Source: Bacillota bacterium
Lineage (GTDB): Bacteria > Bacillota > Bacilli > Desulfuribacillales > Desulfuribacillaceae
Direction: 5' to 3'
NCBI GenBank assembly: GCA_023388635.1
Contig: JAEWFW010000016.1
Coordinates: forward strand, 124,001 to 188,000
DNA length: 64,000 nt
Shown: piece after piece, positions 34,794-42,604 of the stretch
Layout of the letters: the number at the start of each line of letters is the position of its first letter
Position numbering within the stretch: the stretch's first letter is position 1
Notes under the pieces: model-generated
Databases searched by the model: none
What the model saw: the letters and a program-made list of their open reading frames with translations, nothing else
What the model was told of the DNA's origin: nothing
Made by a program: the position numbers and the translations under genes

Positions 34794-35042
34794 ATATTTT
34801 ACGTCTACATTCTGCAATGTGCCGACGGTACATTATATACCGGCTATACAATAGATTTGGATAAACGGCTGGCAGCGCATAACGCCGGTAAAGCGGCAAA
34901 ATACACGCGCGCGCGTCTGCCGGTTCAATTGCTTTATCACGAGACATTCGCTTCCAAACCATGTGCGCTGAGAAGGGAAATAGAGATCAAACGCTACCCG
35001 CGCTCAAAAAAATTGGCATTGATATCGCTACCTCCAGAATAA
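34794..35042 (+). CDS. GIY-YIG domain protein (YhbQ-like), apparent ATA start
   Basis: Small (82 aa) single-domain GIY-YIG nuclease-fold protein of the UPF0213/YhbQ group. The fold begins FYVYILQCADGTLYTGYT with the two tyrosines in the GIY and YIG positions, then RLAAHNAGKAAKYTRAR (catalytic Arg) and ALRREIEIKRYPRSKKLAL. The in-frame stop upstream is at 34758-34760, and no ATG, GTG or TTG occurs before the domain. A strong AAGGAGGAGG sits six bases before ATA at 34794, exactly where ATG is expected. Either ATA initiates, or this is a recent start-codon mutation or a sequence error. TTG 34857 would remove the first strands. Confidence 0.8.
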   Translation: MFYVYILQCADGTLYTGYTIDLDKRLAAHNAGKAAKYTRARLPVQLLYHETFASKPCALRREIEIKRYPRSKKLALISLPPE

Positions 35043-35082
35043 TCTGAGTGCGAACATCAATGCCAACATTCATTAATTACTA

Positions 35083-35100
35083 TCGGCTTTCGCAAGCCGA
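35083..35100. other. Short hairpin between convergent small genes
   Basis: TCGGCTT and AAGCCGA form a 7-bp stem with a TCGC loop between the ends of the GIY-YIG and zinc-ribbon genes. U-tracts are poor, so termination is uncertain. Confidence 0.4.
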
Positions 35101-35103
35101 ATA

Positions 35104-35367
35104 TCAATCAAAAATGTCTTCCAGCCGATCAAAGATCGTCTTTTTCTTTTTGTACTTCTGATTATACTCGGGTGTACGCGCATATTCGCGGCGCTCTTTT
35201 TCATGCCATTCATCATATCCCTGGCGTTCTTGCTTGAATTCTGACATTAACTTCTCAAGCTCTCCACGATCTAGCCAGACACCTTTACAGCTGGGGCAAA
35301 CATCAATCAGAACACCGTCCTTTTCAACTTCCCGCATACGCACACCATCACATACCGGACAATTCAC
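35104..35367 (-). CDS. TFIIB-type zinc-ribbon protein
   Basis: An 87-aa protein with a zf-TFIIB domain at residues 3-45: CPVC, a spacer, then CPSCKGVWLDRGELEKL. A charged helical tail (EWHEKERREYARTPEYNQKYKKKK) follows, resembling small YhfH/YdaT-like zinc-ribbon proteins. The function is unknown. It lies 25 bases after the VTT membrane protein gene and is probably co-transcribed with it. Confidence 0.85.
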   Translation of the reverse strand: MNCPVCDGVRMREVEKDGVLIDVCPSCKGVWLDRGELEKLMSEFKQERQGYDEWHEKERREYARTPEYNQKYKKKKTIFDRLEDIFD

Positions 35368-35392
35368 AGACCATCCCTCCAGTCAAAAAAGT

Positions 35393-36001
35393 TTACGCCT
35401 CTTTGCGTTTGTTGCGTATTTTCCCTACCACATACCATATGACAAGCGCAATCAGAGTCAATACGATCGTAATCGCCGTAAAATACTGATCGATCAACCC
35501 TGCCGCCGCACGTCCGAATAGATAAAACAGACCGCCGACTAAATAAAATTTTACAGCCCGTCCAAAAGCAGCATATAGCATCAATTTCCACAGAGGAAAT
35601 CGAAAACATCCCGATAGAATTGTGAACACTTTAAAAGGTATTGGAGTAAACGCGCCAATTAAAATCGCCGCTGCCCCGTTTTTCTCAAACATCCTTGTGA
35701 CTTTTTCGACATTCTCTTGCTTGAGAATTTTATTTAAAAATAATTTTCCTGAAAGCCTCCCGATTAAATACCCGAATGGCGTTCCGATTAAACAACCGAT
35801 ATATCCCATTGTAGCCAGCCAAATCGCCGATGACGGATCAAGCAAACTTAGCGACACCTGCGAAAAAAACGCCGGAATTGGGAAAATAATCGCATCGATC
35901 ATCGCATGGAAAAACAGTCCCCATTCACCAAACTGCTTCAAAAAATCTAAAATTGCATCCATTAAACTATATATGCTCCATTCTAGAAAAGACATCGTCA
36001 T
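35393..36001 (-). CDS. VTT/DedA-like (YqaA-type) membrane protein
   Basis: Membrane protein of 202 aa with about five hydrophobic segments. It contains the VTT-type core GTPFGYLIGRLSGK and FTPIPFKVFTILSGCF, the latter carrying the conserved F.P.PFK motif of the SNARE-associated/DedA family. Members are implicated in lipid scrambling or small-ion exchange; the specific role here is unknown. No clear ribosome binding site precedes ATG 36001, and ATG 35995 (MSFLEW) is an alternative. Confidence 0.85.
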   Translation of the reverse strand: MTMSFLEWSIYSLMDAILDFLKQFGEWGLFFHAMIDAIIFPIPAFFSQVSLSLLDPSSAIWLATMGYIGCLIGTPFGYLIGRLSGKLFLNKILKQENVEKVTRMFEKNGAAAILIGAFTPIPFKVFTILSGCFRFPLWKLMLYAAFGRAVKFYLVGGLFYLFGRAAAGLIDQYFTAITIVLTLIALVIWYVVGKIRNKRKEA

Positions 36002-36142
36002 GCTGTTTCGTTTCTGTTTTTCTATTTTGATGATACATTAACGGTGCACGAACATCAAGGAAAATCTCTGCATTCGACTCTGCAAAGCATCATGGTATTT
36101 TGCAACAGGATACTTTATTCGGTAGCTACAAGTCTTACCTTC

Positions 36143-36691
36143 TTACATTGAATACGAGGTTCCCATATACTCGCGAACGTATCCTTTGAAAATCTCTTCT
36201 TTTCCTTCAATTTGAAGCAGATCTGTCGGCTTGATCAGTTCCGGCGAATGCTCTAACTGCAATATATTACTCTTAATCAACAGCTCAGAAACAAACTGCG
36301 AACAAAAATAATACCGTTGACGTTTAAACGGCACATTCATCTTCGCCGTAAGCAATCCCAAAAGATTATATCGATAGTACTCTTTTGTCGCAATAAAGCG
36401 TTCCAATTCCGTGACTAACAAATGATACTGCTCGTCTGTAATTGCGATACGGTATACGACACACTCACTATTGACATTTTTCTTAAATACACCCTCGCTC
36501 AAATTCTCTTGCGAAAATCCTCCCGAAAAAGGATTGTCAGGATTCACACGACCAAACGAATACATCGTCCGCAGATCCTTATCTAAACTTAAAGATACAT
36601 GTACGTATTTTGATTTTATGAATAATTGCAGTACTCTCGACAACCAAGTATCGGTTTTAGAAAACACTAGATATAAATACATCTTTATCAC
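36143..36691 (-). CDS. Permuted papain-like (YiiX/YaeF-type) hydrolase
   Basis: A 182-aa protein likely of the circularly permuted NlpC/P60 (YiiX, DUF830) group. The catalytic His candidate is His31 in SKYVHVSLSLD and the nucleophile is Cys130 in YYFCSQFVSELL, both in the order expected for permuted papain folds. No signal peptide is evident. Such proteins are thought to hydrolyse amide or acyl bonds, with unknown substrates. The start is GTG 36691 with AAGGG upstream. It is monocistronic. Confidence 0.75.
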   Translation of the reverse strand: MIKMYLYLVFSKTDTWLSRVLQLFIKSKYVHVSLSLDKDLRTMYSFGRVNPDNPFSGGFSQENLSEGVFKKNVNSECVVYRIAITDEQYHLLVTELERFIATKEYYRYNLLGLLTAKMNVPFKRQRYYFCSQFVSELLIKSNILQLEHSPELIKPTDLLQIEGKEEIFKGYVREYMGTSYSM

Positions 36692-36789
36692 ACCATCCCT
36701 TTGTATGATGCAAAAATCATTCTATAAATAATTAGCTCCTCATCCATCTTAACACGCTTCGCTCCTATTAACATTAGAAATAATTGAAA

Positions 36790-36852
36790 CTATTGTTTAA
36801 ATCTCTCATTCACCACACAAGATTTTTCACACAAAACACATATCCCGCACAT
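36790..36852 (-). CDS. Possible Cys-rich micro-ORF (20 aa)
   Basis: ATG 36852 has GGGGAG five bases upstream and opens a 20-codon frame beginning MCGICVLCEKSC, with cysteines at 2, 5, 8 and 12 in a CxxCxxCxxxC array typical of Fe-S or zinc ligation. It lies inside an otherwise empty 400-base gap. There is no homologue I can name, and a frame this short can arise by chance. Confidence 0.3.
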   Translation of the reverse strand: MCGICVLCEKSCVVNERFKQ

Positions 36853-37031
36853 CTCATCTCCCCAAGCTAGAAACTATAATGGCTCCCATAATATATACGA
36901 TAGAACTCAGCATATAGTTTCATTCTTCGTAATCTACATGCATAATTTTATTCATGAGAATGCCAAACAATGAATTGTAAAAAAACACAACTTACTTTGA
37001 TAATGCTACATCATCCTGCTATACCTGTCAA

Positions 37032-37050
37032 CGCACCCCTTAGAGGTGCG
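37032..37050 (-). other. Hairpin after the ABC exporter genes
   Basis: CGCACC pairs with GGTGCG across a 7-nt loop, 40 bases past the exporter stop. The following minus-strand bases are not U-rich. Confidence 0.35.
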
Positions 37051-37091
37051 CCGCCAGACATATATTCCCCAAGATCAATACCTATTTCAAT

Positions 37092-38918
37092 TTATCCTGC
37101 ATGACTGCCGGAAAACTGACTATTATATAAATCTGCATAAAAACCGTTTTTGTCTAGTAACTGCTCATGGGTGCCCTGCTCAATAATATCGCCCTCCGAC
37201 ATCACCAAAATCAAATCAGCATTGCGAATTGTCGATAAGCGATGGGCAATGACAAAGCTCGTACGACCTTTCATCAATTGTTGCATAGCACTCTGTATAT
37301 GCATTTCCGTCCGCGTGTCGACACTACTCGTCGCTTCATCGAGAATCAGAATTTTCGGATTTGCCAAAATCGCTCTGGCAATTGTCAGTAATTGACGTTG
37401 CCCCTGAGAAATATTTGACGCATCCTCACTGAGTACCGTCTCGTATCCCATCGGCAATGTGCGGATAAAATCATCGGCAAAGGCGGCTTTTGCAGCAAGC
37501 ACAATCTCATCTTCCGTCGCTTCCCTGCGTCCATACGCTATATTTTCACGTATCGTTCCGCTGAATAGCCACGTATCTTGCAACACCATAGCGATGACCG
37601 AGCGAACCTGGTCACGGGTAAGTGTTTGCAAATCTAGATCATCAATCAAAATCGCACCTTGATCAGGGTCGTAAAAGCGCAGTAATAAATTGCTGATTGT
37701 CGTCTTGCCAGCTCCCGTCGGTCCGACAATCGCGACCGTCTGCCCTGCGTCCACATTAAGCGATACGCTTTTAATGACACGCACCTGAGGATCATAACCG
37801 AAACAGACATTGCGGAAAGAAACACTTCCCTGTATCTTATCAAGCCGTAGCTCACGGGCTGTTTGCTGCTCTTCTTCCGACTCATCAAGCAGCAGAAAAA
37901 TCCGCTCTGCCGAAGCAATTGCCGTTTGAATCATATTCGCAATCCCCGCAATCTGCCCCATCGGCTGCGATACTTGCTGAGAGTATTGAATAAATGCCTG
38001 AACATCACCGAGACGAATTGAGCCATTGATGACAAAAAACGCCCCGCTGATACTGACCAATACGTACCCCAAATTATTGACGAAAATCATCAGCGGCATC
38101 ATCAGCCCCGAGATAAATTGCGCTTTCCAGCCTGCTTTATATAGCCGTTGATTGATTTTGTCAAAAGTCTCCAAGGACGATTTCTCGCGCCCAAAAGCCT
38201 TGACAATTTGATAGCCGGTAAACATTTCTTCAATATGCGTATTGATATTTCCCAGTTCTGCCTGCTGATTGACAAAATGTGTCTGCGAATATTTCGCCAC
38301 ATTGCGCGCGACCAGCAAGCTAAGTGGAATCGTCAGCAAAACGATCAGCGTCAGCACAGGGCTGATCAGCAGCATCATAATAATGATTCCCAAAACCGAA
38401 ATGATAGAACCGATGACCTGTGTCAATGCCTGCTGCAAAGATGCGTTGATGTTATCTATGTCATTGACGGCTCTGCTCAAAATGTCTCCATGGGGGTGAC
38501 GGTCAAAATATCGGATCGGAAGCCGTGACAATTTTTCATTAACATCCTGCCGCATTTCAGCAATCGTCAATTGCGCTACACTTGCCATAATGTAATGCTG
38601 TAGAAATGAAAATATCGCCGACAGCAAATAGAGTCCCAGTAAAATAACCAACAACTGTCCAATGTATATAAAATTGACGGCACTGCCCTGTGTCACACTC
38701 TCAAAAATCGAAGATGTCGCATTTCCCAGCAATTTGGGGCTGACAACATTAAATAACGTCGATAATAGAGCAGCGACTACGACGGTCATGAGCTGAAACC
38801 TGCGCGGGCGCAAATATTTTATCAATCTGATTAATGTTTTTTTGAATTCCTTAGGCTTCTCGGTGCGATGCGGCACCCGCTTTTTCGCGCCCGGTCCAAT
38901 GTTTGGAGTATGTGTCAT
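37092..38918 (-). CDS. Heterodimeric ABC exporter, canonical Walker B half
   Basis: Half-transporter (608 aa): six-helix membrane domain (about 40-330) plus ATPase domain. Walker A is GPTGAGKT and Walker B ILILDEATSSVD with the catalytic Glu, but the signature reads NISQGQRQL instead of LSGGQ. Paired with the preceding gene, whose Walker B is degenerate, it matches TM287/288- or LmrCD-type asymmetric exporters. ATG 38918 overlaps the partner's stop (ATGA); the longer frame to 38987 lies within the partner. Probable substrates are lipophilic compounds or drugs, not determinable here. Confidence 0.9.
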   Translation of the reverse strand: MTHTPNIGPGAKKRVPHRTEKPKEFKKTLIRLIKYLRPRRFQLMTVVVAALLSTLFNVVSPKLLGNATSSIFESVTQGSAVNFIYIGQLLVILLGLYLLSAIFSFLQHYIMASVAQLTIAEMRQDVNEKLSRLPIRYFDRHPHGDILSRAVNDIDNINASLQQALTQVIGSIISVLGIIIMMLLISPVLTLIVLLTIPLSLLVARNVAKYSQTHFVNQQAELGNINTHIEEMFTGYQIVKAFGREKSSLETFDKINQRLYKAGWKAQFISGLMMPLMIFVNNLGYVLVSISGAFFVINGSIRLGDVQAFIQYSQQVSQPMGQIAGIANMIQTAIASAERIFLLLDESEEEQQTARELRLDKIQGSVSFRNVCFGYDPQVRVIKSVSLNVDAGQTVAIVGPTGAGKTTISNLLLRFYDPDQGAILIDDLDLQTLTRDQVRSVIAMVLQDTWLFSGTIRENIAYGRREATEDEIVLAAKAAFADDFIRTLPMGYETVLSEDASNISQGQRQLLTIARAILANPKILILDEATSSVDTRTEMHIQSAMQQLMKGRTSFVIAHRLSTIRNADLILVMSEGDIIEQGTHEQLLDKNGFYADLYNSQFSGSHAG

Positions 38919-40708
38919 GCGCTCTCCCCCTCCAGTTGCTGCGACATGACAATCTCCCTGTATATTTGACACGTGTCCAGTAGACATTGATGGTTGCCAA
39001 TGCCTGCTATTTTCCCATCATCTAACACAATAATCTGCTCCGCATCGATAACAGTACTTACCCTTTGCGTAACTGTAATCACCGCGGCATTTTCCGTATA
39101 TCGATTTAGGGCTCTGCGTAATCTGGCATCTGTTTTATAATCGAGCGCCGAAAAGCTGTCATCAAATATATAAATTTGCGGTTTTCTCACCAAAGCTCTG
39201 GCAATCGAAAGGCGCTGTTTCTGTCCTCCGGAGAGATTGCCTCCCCCTTGGGAGAGCACCGCATGAATTCCTTCCTCTTTTTCCCTTACAAATTCAAGCG
39301 CCTGTGCCGTCTCCAAAGCATCGATAATTTCGTCTTCGGTGGCATCTTCTTTGCCAAAACGAATATTCTCGGCGATAGTACCGCTGAAAAGTGTCGATTT
39401 TTGTGGAACATACGCAATTTTTTTACGCAGCTCTTCTAAACTCATATCCCTTATATCTTTTCCGCCGATCAATATTTTGCCACGATTTGTCTCATAGAAA
39501 CGCAGTATCAATTGCACGAGCGTCGTCTTTCCCGAACCGGTACTGCCGATAATTGCTGTCGTTTGCCCTGGCTTCGCCGTAAACGAAATATGTTCAATGG
39601 CAGCCTTTTCCGCACCTCGATAATAAAATGCCACATCTTTAAACTCTATATATCCAGTACCGGACATTTGTGCAGACGCTCCTTTTAACGCATCTACATC
39701 TGTATCTCCGTACCCCGTATCCTTTAGCTCTATCTTCCGCCGATTCTTTTCACCAGCTTGTTCAGAGGACTGTACGAGCAGAACTTCATTAATACGCTTC
39801 GCAGACGCCTCCGCTCGCGGTATAGCAATCAACGCCATCGACATCATAATTAACGATATTAAAATCATCATCGCATATTGCAAAAATGCCATCAGGTTTC
39901 CCACCTGCATCATACCTTGATCAATGCGAATTGCACCGAACCATACAATCGCCACATTCGTAAAACTCATTGTGATCATCATAATTGGAAATACAACCGA
40001 CATAATCTTACCGACGCGTATTCCCATATCGCGATACTCAACATTCGCCTCCTGGAACCGCTGTTTTTCATACTCTACGCGATTAAATGTTCGCACGACA
40101 CGTATGCCATTGAGCACTTCTCGTAATAATAAATTCAAGCGATCTGTGCGTAGCTGTAGTAAACCGAATAACGGAATCGCTTTACGCGATATGAAATAAA
40201 TTCCACCAACTAATATCGGAAGTGCTACCAAAAATATCAGCGATAATACGGCATCCCGCGAAACAGCTAATACAATCCCGCCCGCCAACATGAGCGGTGC
40301 CCGGGTCATTACGCGTAAAATCATATTGACAACATCCTGCAATTGTTTGACATCATTCGTCGTCCGTGTTATCAACGAAGCTGTCCCTATGTCGTCAAAT
40401 TCCTGTAACGAGAAATTCTCAACCCTGACAAATATCGCGCGCCTGATATCTTTAGCAAACCCTACAGAAACTCTGTTAGAAAAATACGAAACTATAATCG
40501 TCGATACTGCCGCCAGCGCCGAGCAAATCGCCATCAGTCCGCCTGTCTTCCAGATAAACGGCAAATCGCCGTTGACAATCCCGACATCGACAATATCTGC
40601 CATCAATGTAGGCAGAAACAATTCCATCATCGTAGAAGCCAATGTCATCAGAAGAACAAGCAACACCGGAACTCGATATGGCTTTAAATACTTTAACAGT
40701 GATGTCAT
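38915..40708 (-). CDS. Heterodimeric ABC exporter, degenerate Walker B half
   Basis: Half-transporter (597 aa) with six membrane helices and an ATPase domain: Walker A GSTGSGKTTLV, canonical signature NLSGGQKQRLSIARAL, but Walker B IYIFDDSFSALD with Asp in place of the catalytic Glu. The membrane-ATPase linker contains an extra charged stretch (about 315-345). It is upstream of and overlaps the partner gene, so the two form one asymmetric exporter. No linked MarR/TetR regulator is present. Confidence 0.9.
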   Translation of the reverse strand: MTSLLKYLKPYRVPVLLVLLMTLASTMMELFLPTLMADIVDVGIVNGDLPFIWKTGGLMAICSALAAVSTIIVSYFSNRVSVGFAKDIRRAIFVRVENFSLQEFDDIGTASLITRTTNDVKQLQDVVNMILRVMTRAPLMLAGGIVLAVSRDAVLSLIFLVALPILVGGIYFISRKAIPLFGLLQLRTDRLNLLLREVLNGIRVVRTFNRVEYEKQRFQEANVEYRDMGIRVGKIMSVVFPIMMITMSFTNVAIVWFGAIRIDQGMMQVGNLMAFLQYAMMILISLIMMSMALIAIPRAEASAKRINEVLLVQSSEQAGEKNRRKIELKDTGYGDTDVDALKGASAQMSGTGYIEFKDVAFYYRGAEKAAIEHISFTAKPGQTTAIIGSTGSGKTTLVQLILRFYETNRGKILIGGKDIRDMSLEELRKKIAYVPQKSTLFSGTIAENIRFGKEDATEDEIIDALETAQALEFVREKEEGIHAVLSQGGGNLSGGQKQRLSIARALVRKPQIYIFDDSFSALDYKTDARLRRALNRYTENAAVITVTQRVSTVIDAEQIIVLDDGKIAGIGNHQCLLDTCQIYREIVMSQQLEGESA

Positions 40709-40749
40709 TTTACTTACCTTCTTTTCAAAATTATCAGTGCATGAAATTT

Positions 40750-40778
40750 ATTATACCAGATTTTCTTTTTTCTTTTCA
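40750..40778 (-). promoter_or_regulatory. Possible promoter of the ABC exporter operon
   Basis: TATAAT (40750-40755) and a weak TGAAAA (40773-40778) on the minus strand with a 17-base spacer, about 40 bases before the start. Confidence 0.5.
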
Positions 40779-40874
40779 TTTTTTTACATATGTGATATCA
40801 TATTGATACATAATATATATCATATATATTGACTACGCAATAGCAAACAACCAAACGAAAGAGGTGTTAATTTA

Positions 40875-41798
40875 ATGAAAGAACGCAAAGCATGGCATGT
40901 AAACGGTTTTCTGATGGTCTTAGTTTCACTGATTCTGTCTGTCACTACAGTCATCACATTCATCAAAGCTGTAACTACAGTTCCATTAAACCCTGCTACA
41001 ATACTGGATTCCATGTCTGTAACAACATCCTTAACACTATCACCCGTATCTTTAATCATTTTATCGATAATTCAGTTTTGTATACTGATTGTCATCCTTT
41101 CATCGCTGACAATCGTTAAACCAAACGAGGCAAAGGTATTGACGTTTTTCGGAAAATATATCGGTACTGTTCTGGAAAGCGGTTTGTGGATGGTCGTTCC
41201 TTTCACCGGCAAGCAGAAAATATCATTGCGCGTACGAAATTTCAACAGCAAACAATTAAAAGTCAATGACGCCGAAGGCAATCCCGTGGAAATTGGAGCC
41301 GTTATCGTGTTTCGCGTCGTAGATACCGCTATGGCTACATTCGAAGTCGACGATTACGAGACTTTCGTAGAAATCCAAAGCGAAACGGCAATCCGCCATA
41401 TCGCTTCCCAGTATCCTTATGATACGTATCTGGAAGACGACCGCTACTCGCTGCGCGGCAATGCCGATGAAGTGGCAAATGAATTGATGCATGAACTACA
41501 GACACGACTGGCAGTTGCCGGTGTAAAGATCATTGAAACTCGCCTGACACATTTAGCCTATGCACCGGAAATTGCCAGCGCTATGCTGCAACGTCAACAA
41601 GCATCAGCAATCGTATCGGCACGCCAGTTGATCGTAGAAGGCGCCGTAGGTATGGTCGATATGGCTTTACATCAATTGCAGGAAAAGGGAATTGAGTTTG
41701 ATGAGGAACGAAAAGCTGTTATGGTAAACAATCTGATGGTGACGATCGTTTCTGACCGAGGGGCGACCCCCGTAATCAACTCTGGAACGCTATATTAG
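40875..41798 (+). CDS. SPFH/Band 7 domain membrane protein
   Basis: A 307-aa protein with two N-terminal hydrophobic segments (about 8-35 and 58-78) followed by an SPFH domain: KPNEAKVLTFFGKYIGTV, then DAEGNPVEIGAVIVFRVVD and ETRLTHLAYAPEIASAMLQRQQASAIVSAR, as in stomatin/prohibitin-type scaffold proteins. These assemble membrane microdomains. RBS GAGGTG precedes ATG 40875. It is followed after 15 bases by a 52-aa Arc-like protein gene, a pairing also familiar from other bacteria. Confidence 0.9.
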   Translation: MKERKAWHVNGFLMVLVSLILSVTTVITFIKAVTTVPLNPATILDSMSVTTSLTLSPVSLIILSIIQFCILIVILSSLTIVKPNEAKVLTFFGKYIGTVLESGLWMVVPFTGKQKISLRVRNFNSKQLKVNDAEGNPVEIGAVIVFRVVDTAMATFEVDDYETFVEIQSETAIRHIASQYPYDTYLEDDRYSLRGNADEVANELMHELQTRLAVAGVKIIETRLTHLAYAPEIASAMLQRQQASAIVSARQLIVEGAVGMVDMALHQLQEKGIEFDEERKAVMVNNLMVTIVSDRGATPVINSGTLY

Positions 41799-41813
41799 TT
41801 AGGATGTGATCCA

Positions 41814-41972
41814 ATGGGCAAAGCCAAAAAAGCTTTCCCCCTGCGACTTGATCCCGATTTACATCGCATTCTTGAGCAATGGGCAAGTGACGAATTGAGA
41901 AGTGTCAACGGACACATTGAATATTTACTGCGCGAAGCAATAAAAAAAGCAGGACGGTTACCAAAACCGTAA
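41814..41972 (+). CDS. Arc-type ribbon-helix-helix small protein (52 aa)
   Basis: A small gene that follows the SPFH gene by 15 bases with AGGA upstream. The product begins MGKAKKAFPLRLDPDLHRIL and continues EQWASDELRSVNGHIEYLLR. This matches the Arc/MetJ ribbon-helix-helix pattern: a basic beta strand (FPLRLDPDL) then two helices with NGHIEYLLREA. It presumably dimerises and binds DNA, perhaps autoregulating the SPFH pair, but the role is unknown. Its stop codon lies inside a terminator hairpin. Confidence 0.85.
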   Translation: MGKAKKAFPLRLDPDLHRILEQWASDELRSVNGHIEYLLREAIKKAGRLPKP

Positions 41973-41976
41973 TGCT
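41948..41976. terminator. Bidirectional terminator between the SPFH/Arc unit and the cobalamin operon
   Basis: AGCA...ACGGTT pairs with AACCGT...TGCT around a small loop, with T residues following on the plus strand and A residues preceding, so it can end the Arc transcript and the converging cob operon. Confidence 0.75.
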
Positions 41977-41991
41977 TTTTTCCTTTTTCGC

Positions 41992-42603
41992 CTATTTCCC
42001 GGGGAATACGCCAATATTCGTAATTGAGCATGGTGCTACTTGTTGATTCCACAATTCATATTCCGGTCGTATATGGTGCAACAATGTTTTGATCACGCCC
42101 CCATGTGCGACTACGATAATCGTCGCCTCTGCGTGGCGTTCACGGATCTCTGCCAATGCCGCTTTGCTCCGTACCAACACCTCACTCAATGTCTCGCCGC
42201 CGTGAGCCGCATGTTCCATCGGGTTTGCATACCATTGATCAAATGCTTCCCGGTATTGCTCATACACCTCATTAAACGTCAACCCTTCCCACAGCCCGAA
42301 ATGTATTTCACGTAACCGCTCATCTAATCGGACATCCACCCTGATTACTTCACCGATGATTTCTGCCGTCATGCGTGCTCGAGATAATGTACTTGCATAC
42401 AGGACGACATCATTCGCAATATTTGCATCGGCGCCGTGATTGCTCATGATGCCTTGATCTTTCAGGTATAACCCCACATCAATTGCCGCCTTTTGCGCCT
42501 GTTCTATTCCTTTGGCATTGAGGGGAATATCACTGGTCCCTTGATACTTGTGGAGACGATTCCATTCGGTCTCGCCATGGCGAATTAACAACATATCACC
42601 CAT
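41992..42603 (-). CDS. cobC: Alpha-ribazole phosphatase (histidine phosphatase family)
   Basis: Last gene of the cobalamin operon (203 aa). It has the histidine phosphatase motif LLIRHGETEWNRLHKY with the phospho-His, the second arginine/glutamate region LREIHFGLWEGLTF and the second catalytic His in VVAHGGVIKTLLHH. In this context it would dephosphorylate alpha-ribazole phosphate or adenosylcobalamin phosphate in the nucleotide-loop assembly. General phosphoglycerate-mutase-like activity cannot be excluded. AGGAGG precedes ATG 42603. Confidence 0.88.
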   Translation of the reverse strand: MGDMLLIRHGETEWNRLHKYQGTSDIPLNAKGIEQAQKAAIDVGLYLKDQGIMSNHGADANIANDVVLYASTLSRARMTAEIIGEVIRVDVRLDERLREIHFGLWEGLTFNEVYEQYREAFDQWYANPMEHAAHGGETLSEVLVRSKAALAEIRERHAEATIIVVAHGGVIKTLLHHIRPEYELWNQQVAPCSITNIGVFPGK

Positions 42604-42604
42604 A

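Larger units (their letters stand above)
36692..37091. other. 400-base AT-rich intergenic region
   Basis: This holds the upstream region of the YiiX-like gene, a possible 20-codon Cys-rich ORF (36790-36852) and a hairpin (37032-37050, CGCACC with GGTGCG) after the ABC exporter genes. No larger gene, repeat or RNA structure was recognised. Confidence 0.6.

Noticed and set aside
40290..40832. 180-codon open frame on the plus strand opposite the ABC exporter gene
   Set aside because: It is a shadow of the conserved transporter membrane domain with no start signal of its own.
40780..40840. AT-rich palindromic words between the ABC exporter and SPFH genes as a MarR/TetR operator
   Set aside because: The low-complexity ATATAT sequence gives many chance palindromes, and no regulator gene is linked.
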